The notes beneath the pieces were generated by a model. That model saw only the letters and a list, made by a program, of their open reading frames with translations. It was not told where the DNA came from and did not search any database. The position numbers and the translations under genes were made by a program. This document shows positions 8,552 to 16,620 of a stretch of 42,893 nucleotides of DNA, piece by piece. Position 1 is the first letter of the stretch, and each line of letters starts with the position of its first letter. The DNA comes from Betaproteobacteria bacterium (GTDB taxonomy: Bacteria > Pseudomonadota > Gammaproteobacteria > Burkholderiales > SG8-39), in contig CANKMT010000047.1 of the NCBI GenBank assembly GCA_947482825.1, forward strand, positions 1 through 42,893, written 5' to 3'.

Positions 8552-8572
8552 CCTCATTCTCATTAGTATAAC
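8544..8572 (+). promoter_or_regulatory. Predicted sigma-70 promoter of the IclR gene
   Basis: TTGCGT at 8544-8549 and TATAAC at 8567-8572 are separated by exactly 17 bases; the -10 matches 5 of 6 consensus positions. The -35 lies inside the palindrome at 8537-8551, which would give autorepression. Confidence 0.45.
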
Positions 8573-8593
8573 TATCCAAAGCCTCGGATCGAC

Positions 8594-9400
8594 ATGAAAA
8601 CCTCGAAACAACCCGCGCCGCGGCGCAGCAAGGAATCCGGCGGCGTGCAATCGCTCGAGACCGGAATGCGCGTGCTCTCCGCATTCATGGAACTCGACCC
8701 GCTGCCGATGCTGAAGGAGATCGCCGAAAAAGCCGGCATGCCTCCGGCCAAGGCGCACCGTTACCTCGCGAGCTTTTGTCGCGCGGGCTACGTCGAGCGC
8801 GATTCGGCGACCAACCGCTACCGGCTGGGCAACCTCGCGCTGCGCCTGGGCCTTTCGGCGATGAACGGCATGGACATCGTCCAAGTGGCGCGTCCGCTGA
8901 TGGCCGGCGCACGCGACGACCTCGGGCATGCGGTCCTCCTCGCGATCTGGGGTTCGCGGGGACCGACCGTCGTGCAAGTGGAGCAGCCGCGCTCGGCGAT
9001 CTCGGTCACCACGCGCATCGGGCTGGTGCTGCCGCTGCTCTCTTCTTCTACCGGCCGCGTCTTCGCGGCATGGCTCCCGCGCGCGGATACGCACGCGCTC
9101 CTCGCGCAGGAACTGGCGAGCGCCGCGCGCAACCGCCCGCCGGGCGTGCCGGTGAACGTGAAGCAGGCCGAGGCCTTGTTCGCGGAAGTCCGCAAGCAGG
9201 GCATCGGGCGCGTCATGGGCCAGCTCAATCCCGGCGTGAGCGCATTGAGCGCGCCGGTGTTCGACCACTCCGGGCAGATCGTGGCCGTGATCTCGACGCT
9301 CGGTCCCGCTGGCTCGGTGGACACCGGCTGGAACGGCACGCTTGCGAAAAAGCTGCGGGCGCAGGCCCGGGCGATCTCGGAAGTGCTGGGGTATCGCTGA
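8594..9400 (+). CDS. IclR-family transcriptional regulator
   Basis: A 268-residue regulator with an N-terminal winged helix-turn-helix (about residues 15-75; 'GVQSLETGMRVLSAF', 'LKEIAEKAGMPPAKAHRYL') and a C-terminal GAF-like effector domain (about 90-265). The domain arrangement and length are those of IclR proteins that sense aromatic catabolites. It is transcribed divergently from the hydrolase-Bug-VOC-Bug-hydroxylase-hydrolase-reductase set and convergently with the next Bug gene. The palindrome at 8537-8551 is its likely binding site, giving control of the operon and of itself. The effector is unknown but is probably the pathway substrate. ATG at 8594 is preceded only by a weak ribosome-binding site. 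Confidence 0.88.
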   Translation: MKTSKQPAPRRSKESGGVQSLETGMRVLSAFMELDPLPMLKEIAEKAGMPPAKAHRYLASFCRAGYVERDSATNRYRLGNLALRLGLSAMNGMDIVQVARPLMAGARDDLGHAVLLAIWGSRGPTVVQVEQPRSAISVTTRIGLVLPLLSSSTGRVFAAWLPRADTHALLAQELASAARNRPPGVPVNVKQAEALFAEVRKQGIGRVMGQLNPGVSALSAPVFDHSGQIVAVISTLGPAGSVDTGWNGTLAKKLRAQARAISEVLGYR

Positions 9401-9446
9401 AGGCAATGCGTCCGCCGCCAGGACGGGCGCGCCTGCCGAAGAACCC

Positions 9447-10400
9447 CTATTGCGCCTTCAGGCCGGACTCCTTCACCACCTTTGCCCAGAGCACGACTTC
9501 GCTCTTGAGGAGCGCGTCCATATGTTCGGGCGTGGAGCCGACGATCTGGTAGCCGAAGCCTTCGATCGCTTCCTTCGACTTGGGTTGGGCCATTGCCTTG
9601 ATGATTTCCGCATTCAGTTTCTGCACGATCGCAGGCGGCGTCCCCGCGGCGGCGAAAATTCCGTACCACAGCGAGCTGTCGTACCCCGGCACCCCGGATT
9701 CCTGCACCGTCGGCACCTGCGGCAGCACGTGCGAGCGCTTGGCCGTGGTGACCGCAAGGGCGCGGAATTTCCCGGCCTGGATCTGCGCAAGCGACGAGGA
9801 AATCGAGTCGAACACCAGGTCCACTTCGCGGCCGAGCAATGCCGCGACCACCGGCCCGCTGCCTTTGTACGGGACATGGGTGAAATCGACGCCCACTACG
9901 GACTTGAAGTATTCGACCGACAGGAAGATCGACGGGCCCGGCGAGCCGTAGTTGAGCTTGCCGGGGTTCGCCTTGGCAGTGTTGATCAGGTCCTGGAGCG
10001 TCTGCATCGGCGCCTGCGAATTGACGATGATCGCGATCGGCAAGGTCGCGGCGAGCGTGATCGATGCGAAGTCCTTAATGGTGTCGTAGGGAAGCTTGGC
10101 GATCAGCGACGCGTTGACCGCGTGCGCGGTGAGCAGCATCCCGAACGTGTAGCCGTCCGGCGCCGACTTGGCCACCGCATCCGCGCCGATCGACGAGCCG
10201 GCGCCCGGCTTGTAGTCGATCAGGACTTGTTGGCCGAGGCTCTTGCTCATTTCGTTGGCGATCGGGCGCGCAAGGATGTCCGAACTGCCGCCGGGCGGGT
10301 ACGCCATGATGAAGCGGATGGGTTTGGCGGGCCAGGTCTGGGCGAGGGCCGGGATTGCAAAGGCCACCGCAAGTGCGAACGAAATCAGTCTTGTTGTCAT
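9447..10400 (-). CDS. Bug/TctC-family periplasmic solute receptor
   Basis: A 317-residue Bug receptor with signal peptide (residues 1-20, ending PALAQ), WPAKPIRFIMAYPPGGSSD, a SSIGADAVAKSAPDG block, and the central YGSPG and VPYKGSGP segments of the family. I chose the ATG at 10398-10400 rather than the longer frame because GGAGGAGACA stands directly before it and the signal peptide then begins properly. The central sequence differs from the two Bug proteins at 4703 and 6287, suggesting a separate origin. It stands alone, convergent with the IclR gene, and could serve the same pathway or an unrelated one. Confidence 0.9.
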   Translation of the reverse strand: MTTRLISFALAVAFAIPALAQTWPAKPIRFIMAYPPGGSSDILARPIANEMSKSLGQQVLIDYKPGAGSSIGADAVAKSAPDGYTFGMLLTAHAVNASLIAKLPYDTIKDFASITLAATLPIAIIVNSQAPMQTLQDLINTAKANPGKLNYGSPGPSIFLSVEYFKSVVGVDFTHVPYKGSGPVVAALLGREVDLVFDSISSSLAQIQAGKFRALAVTTAKRSHVLPQVPTVQESGVPGYDSSLWYGIFAAAGTPPAIVQKLNAEIIKAMAQPKSKEAIEGFGYQIVGSTPEHMDALLKSEVVLWAKVVKESGLKAQ

Positions 10401-10655
10401 TGTCTCCTCCTGGATGTACTGGGTCGCTGTAGGGACGGGGGTTACTCTCTGCCCCCGCACAGATCCCTGCGCGCGGAATTACCGCACAAGGGTCCCATCT
10501 CGGATGATTGACGCGAAAGCGATCTTCCGGATAGGCAAGGTTTTTCTAAACACATGGATCTGCAGGCTTTAGAACCGGCTTTATAAGTATCTGATTAAAT
10601 GTAACCTTTTCTCTTAAAGACTGACCGCTTAAACACGACGTTTGAACAATCGCGT
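10401..10655. other. Intergenic region with GC hairpin and AT-rich flank
   Basis: It contains the leader of the Bug gene, with inverted arms CGGGGG (10436-10441) and CCCCCG (10452-10457), and then an AT-rich stretch (about 10540-10655) that ends at the stop codon of the frameshifted regulator. The sharp composition change suggests the regulator gene is foreign. No gene is seen. Confidence 0.4.
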
Positions 10656-12294
10656 TTATGTGGAAACCGGACTCTGCGGATACCACCGAGCGCAGCGCCG
10701 CCTCCCCTGCAACCACGCTCGCCCCTCCTCCCGCAACTCCTGCATCAATCGCTGAACCTGCCTTGGCGAAAGCGAGGGCAATACCTGCTGCAACTCCACC
10801 AACGGACATCCCTTATTACCACTGTCCGAGATGTGCTTGCACAAAAGAGCCTTATTCGTTTCATGGTCGAGCCCACGCTTGCGCGTATAGGCGCCTGTCG
10901 CGCCCAACGCCGCATACAGCGCTCGCGAAAGCAACAATCGCGTGCCTCTCCCCCGTCCAAATCGCTCGATGACACCGAATTCCAAGAGCCGGTCAACACG
11001 CTCGCGCAAATTGTCCGGTACCGGCTGGTCATTCCTCACGCGATCGAGCACCAGAAAATCATGAGTACCGAACGAGGCCAGCCGCTCGCCTGAACCCAAT
11101 TTCTCCAGGAAGCGGACGAACGCAACATCCTGAACGTCGCCACTCAACACCAAGTTCACCTGATACTCGTCCGGCCCGGAGAAGTCGGGGTAACGGCTTG
11201 CTCTGCTTGATGCTCTGCTCAAACATACGATTGATGCCCTGCCCGGAACGCTCAATCAGTCCACAACGCGCGAACGCCTCGGCGATGCGCCGATTGCGCG
11301 GACTCTGACGGTCGAGAATGTTCTGAGGGGTAATGCCGGCAGGCAATCCGCCCGGACTGACTATTTCCATGCGCCTCGGAAACTGCCTCACAAACACCGA
11401 CCCGCCGAGCCGATAGTCCCGATGACTCACGGCGTTAAGGATCGCCTCGCGCACAACCTGCTCATCGAATGTCGGTATCTTGAGCCGGAACAGGCCATCC
11501 TGGTAAGACTGTCGGTCATTGCGGTTGTTGACACTCTGCCAAAAATCCTCGTAGTCAGCGAAGAAGCCCTGTCGATACTCGGTACGCTGTTGCGCAGGCA
11601 GACTGGCGTCGCTTGACCGATATTCGAATATCACTTCCGCCTGCGCGAGATGCCTACCCAGCGCGGCGCGCGTGCCGAGGAGGATCAGGGCAGCGTAAGT
11701 CACCTGGACGCCCGCCACGAGCTCGGCGTCCGACAGGATCTGATCCGACGATAATCCGGAAAGCGCGGAGTTTCCAGAATGCCGCATCCAGCGTTGCCGA
11801 AAGTTTTCGATCGCCTTGGCATCCAGATCAGCCGGCGTCGCCCCAGCGCATATGGCCGCAGAAAAATCGGGCCCAGTCTCTTCGAAAATGCGCTTGAGCA
11901 TATCCGGGGCCATGGCGACGAGAGCATCGCCGGACCGCATCCAATCGGTGCCATTGTCGTGGATCGGCATTCCCAGTGCCCGCGCAGGAATATGGGCGAT
12001 GAACACGCGCCCGTCCGGATGACGGAACTCCTCGACATCGAAGCGGAGGCGCAGCCGGTCGATCAGCCCTTGCTTGGTGCGCTCAACACTTGCGAACGCC
12101 TTCGTGCCGACAACTTTACGCGGCCGGGTATCAGTAACACCAAGAATGATCTTGCCGCCGCCCTCGTTGGCGATAGCGATCGAATACTGCACCAGCCCGT
12201 CGAAATGAAAACTGGTCTTCGCCTGTTTGAATTCGAAGCGAGCGCCCTCTTCGGCGCTCAGCCACGATTCAAGCTCGTCAAGTCCAGTCGCCAT
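10656..12294 (-). pseudogene. AlbA_2/RecG-like ATP-binding regulator, broken by one-base insertion
   Basis: In the first frame (start ATG 12292-12294) residues about 1-110 form an AlbA_2 (Schlafen-type) putative DNA-binding domain ('FEFKQAKTSF', 'IAIANEGGGKIILGVTD'). Residues about 260-370 form a HATPase_c_4-like domain ('VVREAILNAVSHRDYRLGGSVFV', then 'RNRRIAEAFARCGLIERSGQGINRMFEQ'). The frame then turns into unrelated sequence and stops at 11059. The +1 frame continues the family sequence (DFSGPDEYQVNLVLSG...) to the TAA at 10656, ending with a helical/winged-helix tail. Removing one C from the CCCC run (GGGG on the plus strand, 11187-11190) restores 'SKPLPDFSG'. The call is thus a recent single-base frameshift or a sequencing error. 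The gene has lower GC than its neighbours. Confidence 0.75.
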
Positions 12295-12389
12295 CGAGCT
12301 TGTACGGCTCCGTATCCTCACGCAGGTCAACTGGGTGCTTGATGGAATCGACCTTCAACCGGGAGTGCTCGATCTTCGCCGCGCCGCGC

Positions 12390-12722
12390 TTACCGGCAGC
12401 GCAAATTCGCCGCCGGGTTCTGCACGGCATGGCTGCAGTCCTGCTCGTTGACCTGACGCGATTCGTCCAGGGGCGGCGTGCGCTGCGTGTCGGACCGCGG
12501 ATCGCTGCCCAGCAGCCAACCCAATCCGATCGCGCCGAGGAACGAGCCGGCGCCTGGGATGTCCCCGAACCGGACGTTCACGGCACTCGACGAAAGCGAT
12601 CCGCCCGGACCGACGGTGGGCTGCGTGGCCGACCTGCCGACGTTGCCGATCTGCAGGCCGACGCTGGCATTGCAGCCGGCAAGCAATGTGCCGAAAGCAG
12701 CGAGAGCAAGAATGCGTTTCAT
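12390..12722 (-). CDS. Small lipoprotein, unknown function
   Basis: A 110-residue protein with a lipoprotein signal: MKR, a hydrophobic stretch and the lipobox LLAGC (Cys17). The mature part is Gly/Ser-rich with a hydrophobic 'GSFLGAIGLGWLLGSD' segment (about 59-74) and a polar C-terminus containing two Cys. It would be exported and lipid-anchored. The residue after Cys17 is Asn, not Asp, which in Lol rules favours the outer membrane. No family is recognised. It lies upstream of the broken regulator on the same strand, with 95 bases between them and no sign of co-function. Confidence 0.65.
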   Translation of the reverse strand: MKRILALAAFGTLLAGCNASVGLQIGNVGRSATQPTVGPGGSLSSSAVNVRFGDIPGAGSFLGAIGLGWLLGSDPRSDTQRTPPLDESRQVNEQDCSHAVQNPAANLRCR

Positions 12723-12725
12723 GCC

Positions 12726-12767
12726 CTAGTCTCGCGCTGCGCGGTGCAAGCGGTCAAGCGCCACCCA
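12726..12767 (-). pseudogene. Possible remnant of a tsaC/sua5 3' end
   Basis: Read on the minus strand, this stretch ends VALDRLHRAARD followed by a stop, almost the same as the end of the real tsaC product at 13090 (AVLDRLRRAARD, stop). The similarity is limited to about 13 codons, so it is either a duplicated gene tail or coincidence in a GC-rich Arg/Ala sequence. Confidence 0.25.
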
Positions 12768-12845
12768 TAACCCACGCGCCGATGCCATGCTGCTGGCCCA
12801 CGGCACCCATTTGAGACCGGGGTTGGACGAGTGTAGGCTTTGCAC

Positions 12846-13043
12846 ATGATGACTCTCCAGGAAATCGAATCTGCGGTTCTCCGGCTCTCCGCCGAGGAGA
12901 GGCAGCGCCTGCTGCTCCGCTTGATACAGGCTCTGCGTGCCGAGGGCGCTCTCCCCACGCCCAGGCGATTCGGTGCCGCCGAAATCCAAGGCTGGCTCGA
13001 GGAAGATGAGCGAGACATGGAAGCGTTTCGACGAAAGGCGTAA
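12846..13043 (+). CDS. Antitoxin-like addiction-module component, no toxin partner
   Basis: A 65-residue acidic, helical protein. The N-terminal 'LQEIESAVLRLSAEERQRLLLRLIQAL' segment resembles short addiction-module antitoxin components (DUF2281 or 'putative addiction module component' type), and the C-terminus 'GWLEEDERDMEAFRRKA' is charged and probably disordered until bound. ATG at 12846 is followed directly by another ATG at 12849; either may be used. Normally a RelE/ParE-type toxin gene follows, but here the next 46 bases lead to the 3' end of tsaC on the opposite strand, so the gene is an orphan. The family assignment is tentative. Confidence 0.5.
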   Translation: MMTLQEIESAVLRLSAEERQRLLLRLIQALRAEGALPTPRRFGAAEIQGWLEEDERDMEAFRRKA

Positions 13044-13089
13044 ATGGCTTTCTTGGTACGAGCGTTCTAATCTCGGCCTATTCGGACGC

Positions 13090-14040
13090 TCAGTCCCTGG
13101 CCGCCCGGCGCAGGCGGTCAAGCACCGCCCGCCACTCGGGAAAGTCCGGCGGCGCCTCGATGAGCAGCATCTTCGATCCGGTGCCGTCGAGCTCGCGCAA
13201 CGCCGCGTAAAGCTTCTGCGCATACGCAACCGGCTCCTTCGGCATGCGGAGCCAGAAATCGACTCGCTCGTCCGGCGCCGAAAACGCGAGCACCGCGGCG
13301 GCCTCACCCAACCGCGCAATTTCCGCTTCGAGCGCCTCGCCCCCCACCAGCCGGGCCGGCGTGCGCGGCGCGTAGTGCGCCGGCAAGCTGCCGGAGACGC
13401 GCGGCGCCTCGGCATCTGGCAAGGACACCGGCTCGCCGAGCACTGCTTCAAGTTCGACGGCGCCAATGCCGCCCGGCCGCAGCAGCACCGCGTGGCCGCG
13501 CGAAAGGTCGACGATGGTCGACTCGATACCGACGCCGCAGGGCCCGCCGTCGAGCACGAGGTCCACATCCGCGCCGAGATCGTCACGCACATGTTGCGCA
13601 GTCGTCGGGGATACGCGGCCGAAGCGATTGGCCGAAGGTGCCGCGAGCCCGCCGCCGAACGCAGCCAGCAGTTCGTGCGCCATCGGATGAGCCGGCACTC
13701 GAAGGCCGACGGTGTCCTGCCCGCCGGTCACGAAATCGCCGACATGGGGCGCTCGCTGCAGGATCAGCGTGAGCGGGCCGGGCCAGAATTTCGCAGCAAG
13801 CTTGTGCGCCGCTGCCGGGACTTCGCGCGCCCACTCGAACGCCTTCTTCGCGTCGGCGAAATGGACGATCACCGGGTGATCGCCGGGCCGCCCCTTTACG
13901 GCGTAGAGCCGTGCAATCGCGTCCTTGCTCGATGCGTCCGCCCCCAGGCCGTAAACCGTTTCGGTCGGGAAAGCGACCAGCCGGCCGGCCCGCAACAGGC
14001 GTTCGGCCTTTCCGACGTTCACGCCGCCCGCCTCAGTCAT
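13090..14040 (-). CDS. tsaC: L-threonylcarbamoyladenylate synthase (Sua5/YrdC/YwlC)
   Basis: A 316-residue Sua5-type enzyme that makes threonylcarbamoyl-AMP from Thr, bicarbonate and ATP for the t6A37 tRNA modification in the cytosol. The YrdC domain (about residues 8-195) shows AFPTETVYGLGADA, KGRPGDHPVIVH, KFWPGPLTLIL and the SANRFGRVSPTTAQHV block. The C-terminal Sua5 domain (about 215-316) follows the linker 'VSGSLPAHYAPRTPA'. I placed the start at ATG 14038-14040, overlapping the purK stop by 8 bases, because the upstream frame is only purK shadow. It is the last gene of the fba-pur run. Its extreme C-terminus is mirrored by the remnant at 12726-12767. Confidence 0.92.
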   Translation of the reverse strand: MTEAGGVNVGKAERLLRAGRLVAFPTETVYGLGADASSKDAIARLYAVKGRPGDHPVIVHFADAKKAFEWAREVPAAAHKLAAKFWPGPLTLILQRAPHVGDFVTGGQDTVGLRVPAHPMAHELLAAFGGGLAAPSANRFGRVSPTTAQHVRDDLGADVDLVLDGGPCGVGIESTIVDLSRGHAVLLRPGGIGAVELEAVLGEPVSLPDAEAPRVSGSLPAHYAPRTPARLVGGEALEAEIARLGEAAAVLAFSAPDERVDFWLRMPKEPVAYAQKLYAALRELDGTGSKMLLIEAPPDFPEWRAVLDRLRRAARD

Positions 14041-15184
14041 CGACGACGCCGAGCGCGGCGCGCAGGGCGAACGCCCGATCGACCGCGGCGTCACGAGATG
14101 CGTCGAGCACCGTGAAATGGCCCATCTTCCGCCCGATGCGCGGTTCGTTCTTGCCGTACAGGTGAAGTCGCGCCCCGGGGGTCGCGAGCACGCGCGTCCA
14201 ATCCGGCGCACCGCCAGGCCCCGCTTTCTCCCAGATATCGCCCAATAGATTCACCATCACCGCCGGCGCCATCGCGCGCCCGTCAGCGAGCGGCAATCCG
14301 CAGAGGGCGCGCAACTGCTGCTCGAATTGGTCTCCCGGGCAGGCGTCGATCGTGTAGTGCCCGCTGTTGTGCGGCCTCGGCGCCATCTCGTTCAGGAGCA
14401 GGCGCCCCCCTGAGACGAAGAACTCGACGCCGAGCGTGCCTACGTATCCCAGCCGCTCTGCGAGCGTGGCCGCGATTTGCACCGCCTCAGCGGCGAGCGC
14501 CTCAGGCACGCGGGCCGGCGCGATAGACACATCGAGGATTCCGTTGGTATGCCGATTCTCGGCCACAGGAAAAGCGCGCACTTCACCGTCGGCGCCGCGG
14601 GCCAGCACGACGGAGAGTTCCAGATCCAGCGGCACGAGGACCTCGAGCACACAGGGCACACTCCCCAACGCTTCCCAGGCGGCGAGGGCTTCGGTGCGAT
14701 CGGCGACGCGAACCTGCCCCTTGCCGTCATAGCCGAAGCGCGCGCGCTTGAGGATGCCCGGAAACTCGCTCGCCGCTTCCAGGTCCTGTCGAGAAACGAT
14801 CGTGCGGAACGCGCCCACCGGAAGTCCGCTGTCCTTGAAAAACCCTTTCTCGCGAATCCGGTCCTGGGCGATCGCGACGCATTCGGCCGAGGGCGCAACC
14901 CTCAGGCTGGAGGCCAGTTGCGCGAGGCAGGATGCCGGCACGTTCTCGAATTCGGTGCTCACCGCCGCGCAGGTGGCGGCGATTTCAGCCAGCGCTTTCG
15001 GATCCTCGAACTCGGCGATCAGGTGCCGGTCGGCCATGCAGGCCGCTGGGCTGTCGGGATCGGGATCGAGCACCGTGACGCGATAGCCGAGCTTGCGCGC
15101 GGCGATGACGAAGTAACGCCCCAGCTGCCCGCCCCCGAGCATGCCGAGCATGGCCGGCGGCAGGATCGGCGCGAGCCGGGTCAT
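14033..15184 (-). CDS. purK: 5-(carboxyamino)imidazole ribonucleotide synthase
   Basis: This 383-residue ATP-grasp enzyme carboxylates AIR to N5-CAIR with ATP and bicarbonate in purine synthesis. Near the N-terminus is MLGGGQLGRYFVIAA; 'TEFENVPASCL' follows at about 85-95, 'RARFGYDGKGQVRV' is the ATP-grasp lid segment, and 'NEMAPRPHNSGHYTIDAC' holds the metal-binding Glu/Asn. Length is normal. Its ATG at 15182-15184 directly abuts the purE stop codon, and its own stop overlaps tsaC, so it is part of the coupled fba-purC-purE-purK-tsaC unit. Confidence 0.95.
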   Translation of the reverse strand: MTRLAPILPPAMLGMLGGGQLGRYFVIAARKLGYRVTVLDPDPDSPAACMADRHLIAEFEDPKALAEIAATCAAVSTEFENVPASCLAQLASSLRVAPSAECVAIAQDRIREKGFFKDSGLPVGAFRTIVSRQDLEAASEFPGILKRARFGYDGKGQVRVADRTEALAAWEALGSVPCVLEVLVPLDLELSVVLARGADGEVRAFPVAENRHTNGILDVSIAPARVPEALAAEAVQIAATLAERLGYVGTLGVEFFVSGGRLLLNEMAPRPHNSGHYTIDACPGDQFEQQLRALCGLPLADGRAMAPAVMVNLLGDIWEKAGPGGAPDWTRVLATPGARLHLYGKNEPRIGRKMGHFTVLDASRDAAVDRAFALRAALGVVDD

Positions 15185-15715
15185 TCAGGGCTGGTTCGGG
15201 AGGCGCATTCCGGCGACGCGCTTGGCTTCGGCCTTGCGGTAGGCGTCGAGCCGGGCGGCGAGCTTGGCGTCCGTCGAGGCAAGGATGGCCACCGCGTACA
15301 GGCCTGCGTTGGCCGCGCCCGCCACGCCGATCGCGAACGTGGCCACCGGGATGCCCTTGGGCATCTGCACGATCGACAACAGGGAATCCTGTCCCGACAA
15401 GTGCCGGCTCGCGACCGGAACGCCGAGCACCGGCAGCGTGGTCTTGGCGGCGATCATGCCCGGCAGGTGGGCCGCGCCGCCTGCGCCGGCGATGATGGCC
15501 CGCAACCCGCGCTTTCTCGCAGAAGACGCGTAACTGAACATCGCATCCGGCGTCCGGTGGGCGGAAACCACTTTCGCCTCATAGGGGATGCCGAATTGCG
15601 CGAGCATCTCGCAAGCGTTCCTCATGGTCTCCCAGTCGCTGTCGGAGCCCATCACCACGCCGATCACGGGAGGGACCTGGGGTTTGGAACTGCGGCGCGG
15701 TCGGGCGGCGGCCAT
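15185..15715 (-). CDS. purE: N5-carboxyaminoimidazole ribonucleotide mutase
   Basis: A 176-residue class I PurE that converts N5-CAIR to CAIR, acting after PurK. Signature segments are GSDSDWETM (23-31), VSAHRTPD (50-57), [13 protein letters not shown] (77-89) and the '[20 protein letters not shown]' block (111-130). A 16-residue basic N-terminal extension precedes the core. The start ATG at 15713-15715 shares one base with the purC stop (TGATG), indicating coupling. The order purC-purE-purK follows. Confidence 0.95.
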   Translation of the reverse strand: MAAARPRRSSKPQVPPVIGVVMGSDSDWETMRNACEMLAQFGIPYEAKVVSAHRTPDAMFSYASSARKRGLRAIIAGAGGAAHLPGMIAAKTTLPVLGVPVASRHLSGQDSLLSIVQMPKGIPVATFAIGVAGAANAGLYAVAILASTDAKLAARLDAYRKAEAKRVAGMRLPNQP

Positions 15716-16620
15716 CAAGGATCCTTTTGCAGGGTCGTGCCGGTGAGGCGTTGCAGCGCTTCGCGGTACTTCTCGGAGGTCTTCGCCAGCACTTCGGCCG
15801 GCAGCTTCGGCGCCGGCGGCTTCTTGTCCCAGGTCAGAGTCTCGAGGTAGTCGCGCACGAACTGCTTGTCGAACGAAGGCGGGCTGATGCCGACCTTGTA
15901 TTCGCTCGCGGGCCAGAAGCGCGAGGAATCGGCCGTGAGTACTTCGTCGATCAGCACCAGCGCGCCCCTGTCGTCGAGGCCGAACTCGAACTTGGTGTCG
16001 GCGATGAGGATGCCCTTGGTCGCCGCAAAGTCGGCCGCTTCCTTGTACAGGCGCAGGCTCACTTCGCGCACCTTGTTCGCGAGGTCGGCGCCGATGAGCT
16101 TGGCCGTCTGCTCGAAGGAAATGTTCTCGTCGTGCTCGCCCCTCTCGGCCTTGGTTGCCGGCGTGAAGATCGGCTCGGCGAGCTTGGCCGCTTGCAGCAA
16201 CCCCTTGGGCAACTGGATGCCGCACACCGCGCCGGTCTGCTGGTAGTCCTTCCAGCCCGAGCCGATGAGGTAGCCGCGCACCACCGCCTCGACCGGCAGC
16301 GGTTTCAACTTCTTCACCACGATCGACCGTCCGCGCACCTGCGACTTTTCGTCCGCCCCGGTCACCACGGACTCCGGGTCGATGCCGGTCAGGTGGTTCG
16401 GCACCACATGGCCGAGTTTGCCGAACCAGAAATTCGCCATGGCCGTGAGCACCCTGCCCTTGTCGGGGATCGGGTCGCCGAGGACGACATCGAACGCCGA
16501 AAGCCGGTCGGAAGTCACCAGCAGCATCTTGTCGGCACCCACGGCATAGATGTCACGCACCTTGCCGCTGGCGATCTTGGGCAGGCTCTTGATGCTTGCC
16601 GCGTAGAGGGGCGCGCTCAC
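15715..16620 (-). CDS. purC: SAICAR synthetase (phosphoribosylaminoimidazole-succinocarboxamide synthase)
   Basis: A 301-residue PurC that joins CAIR and aspartate with ATP in purine synthesis. It shows [10 protein letters not shown] near the N-terminus, [19 protein letters not shown], the '[11 protein letters not shown]' segment, and '[26 protein letters not shown]' holding the metal-binding acidic residues. This is the long roughly 300-residue form rather than the 237-residue E. coli form. The start is GTG at 16618-16620, overlapping the TGA of the aldolase gene (GTGA); no better start exists because the upstream frame is aldolase shadow. Confidence 0.95.
   Translation of the reverse strand: MSAPLYAASIKSLPKIASGKVRDIYAVGADKMLLVTSDRLSAFDVVLGDPIPDKGRVLTAMANFWFGKLGHVVPNHLTGIDPESVVTGADEKSQVRGRSIVVKKLKPLPVEAVVRGYLIGSGWKDYQQTGAVCGIQLPKGLLQAAKLAEPIFTPATKAERGEHDENISFEQTAKLIGADLANKVREVSLRLYKEAADFAATKGILIADTKFEFGLDDRGALVLIDEVLTADSSRFWPASEYKVGISPPSFDKQFVRDYLETLTWDKKPPAPKLPAEVLAKTSEKYREALQRLTGTTLQKDP

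Noticed and set aside
10436..10457. Riboswitch in the leader of the Bug gene
   Set aside because: Only a simple GC hairpin is present; no conserved aptamer pattern could be recognised.
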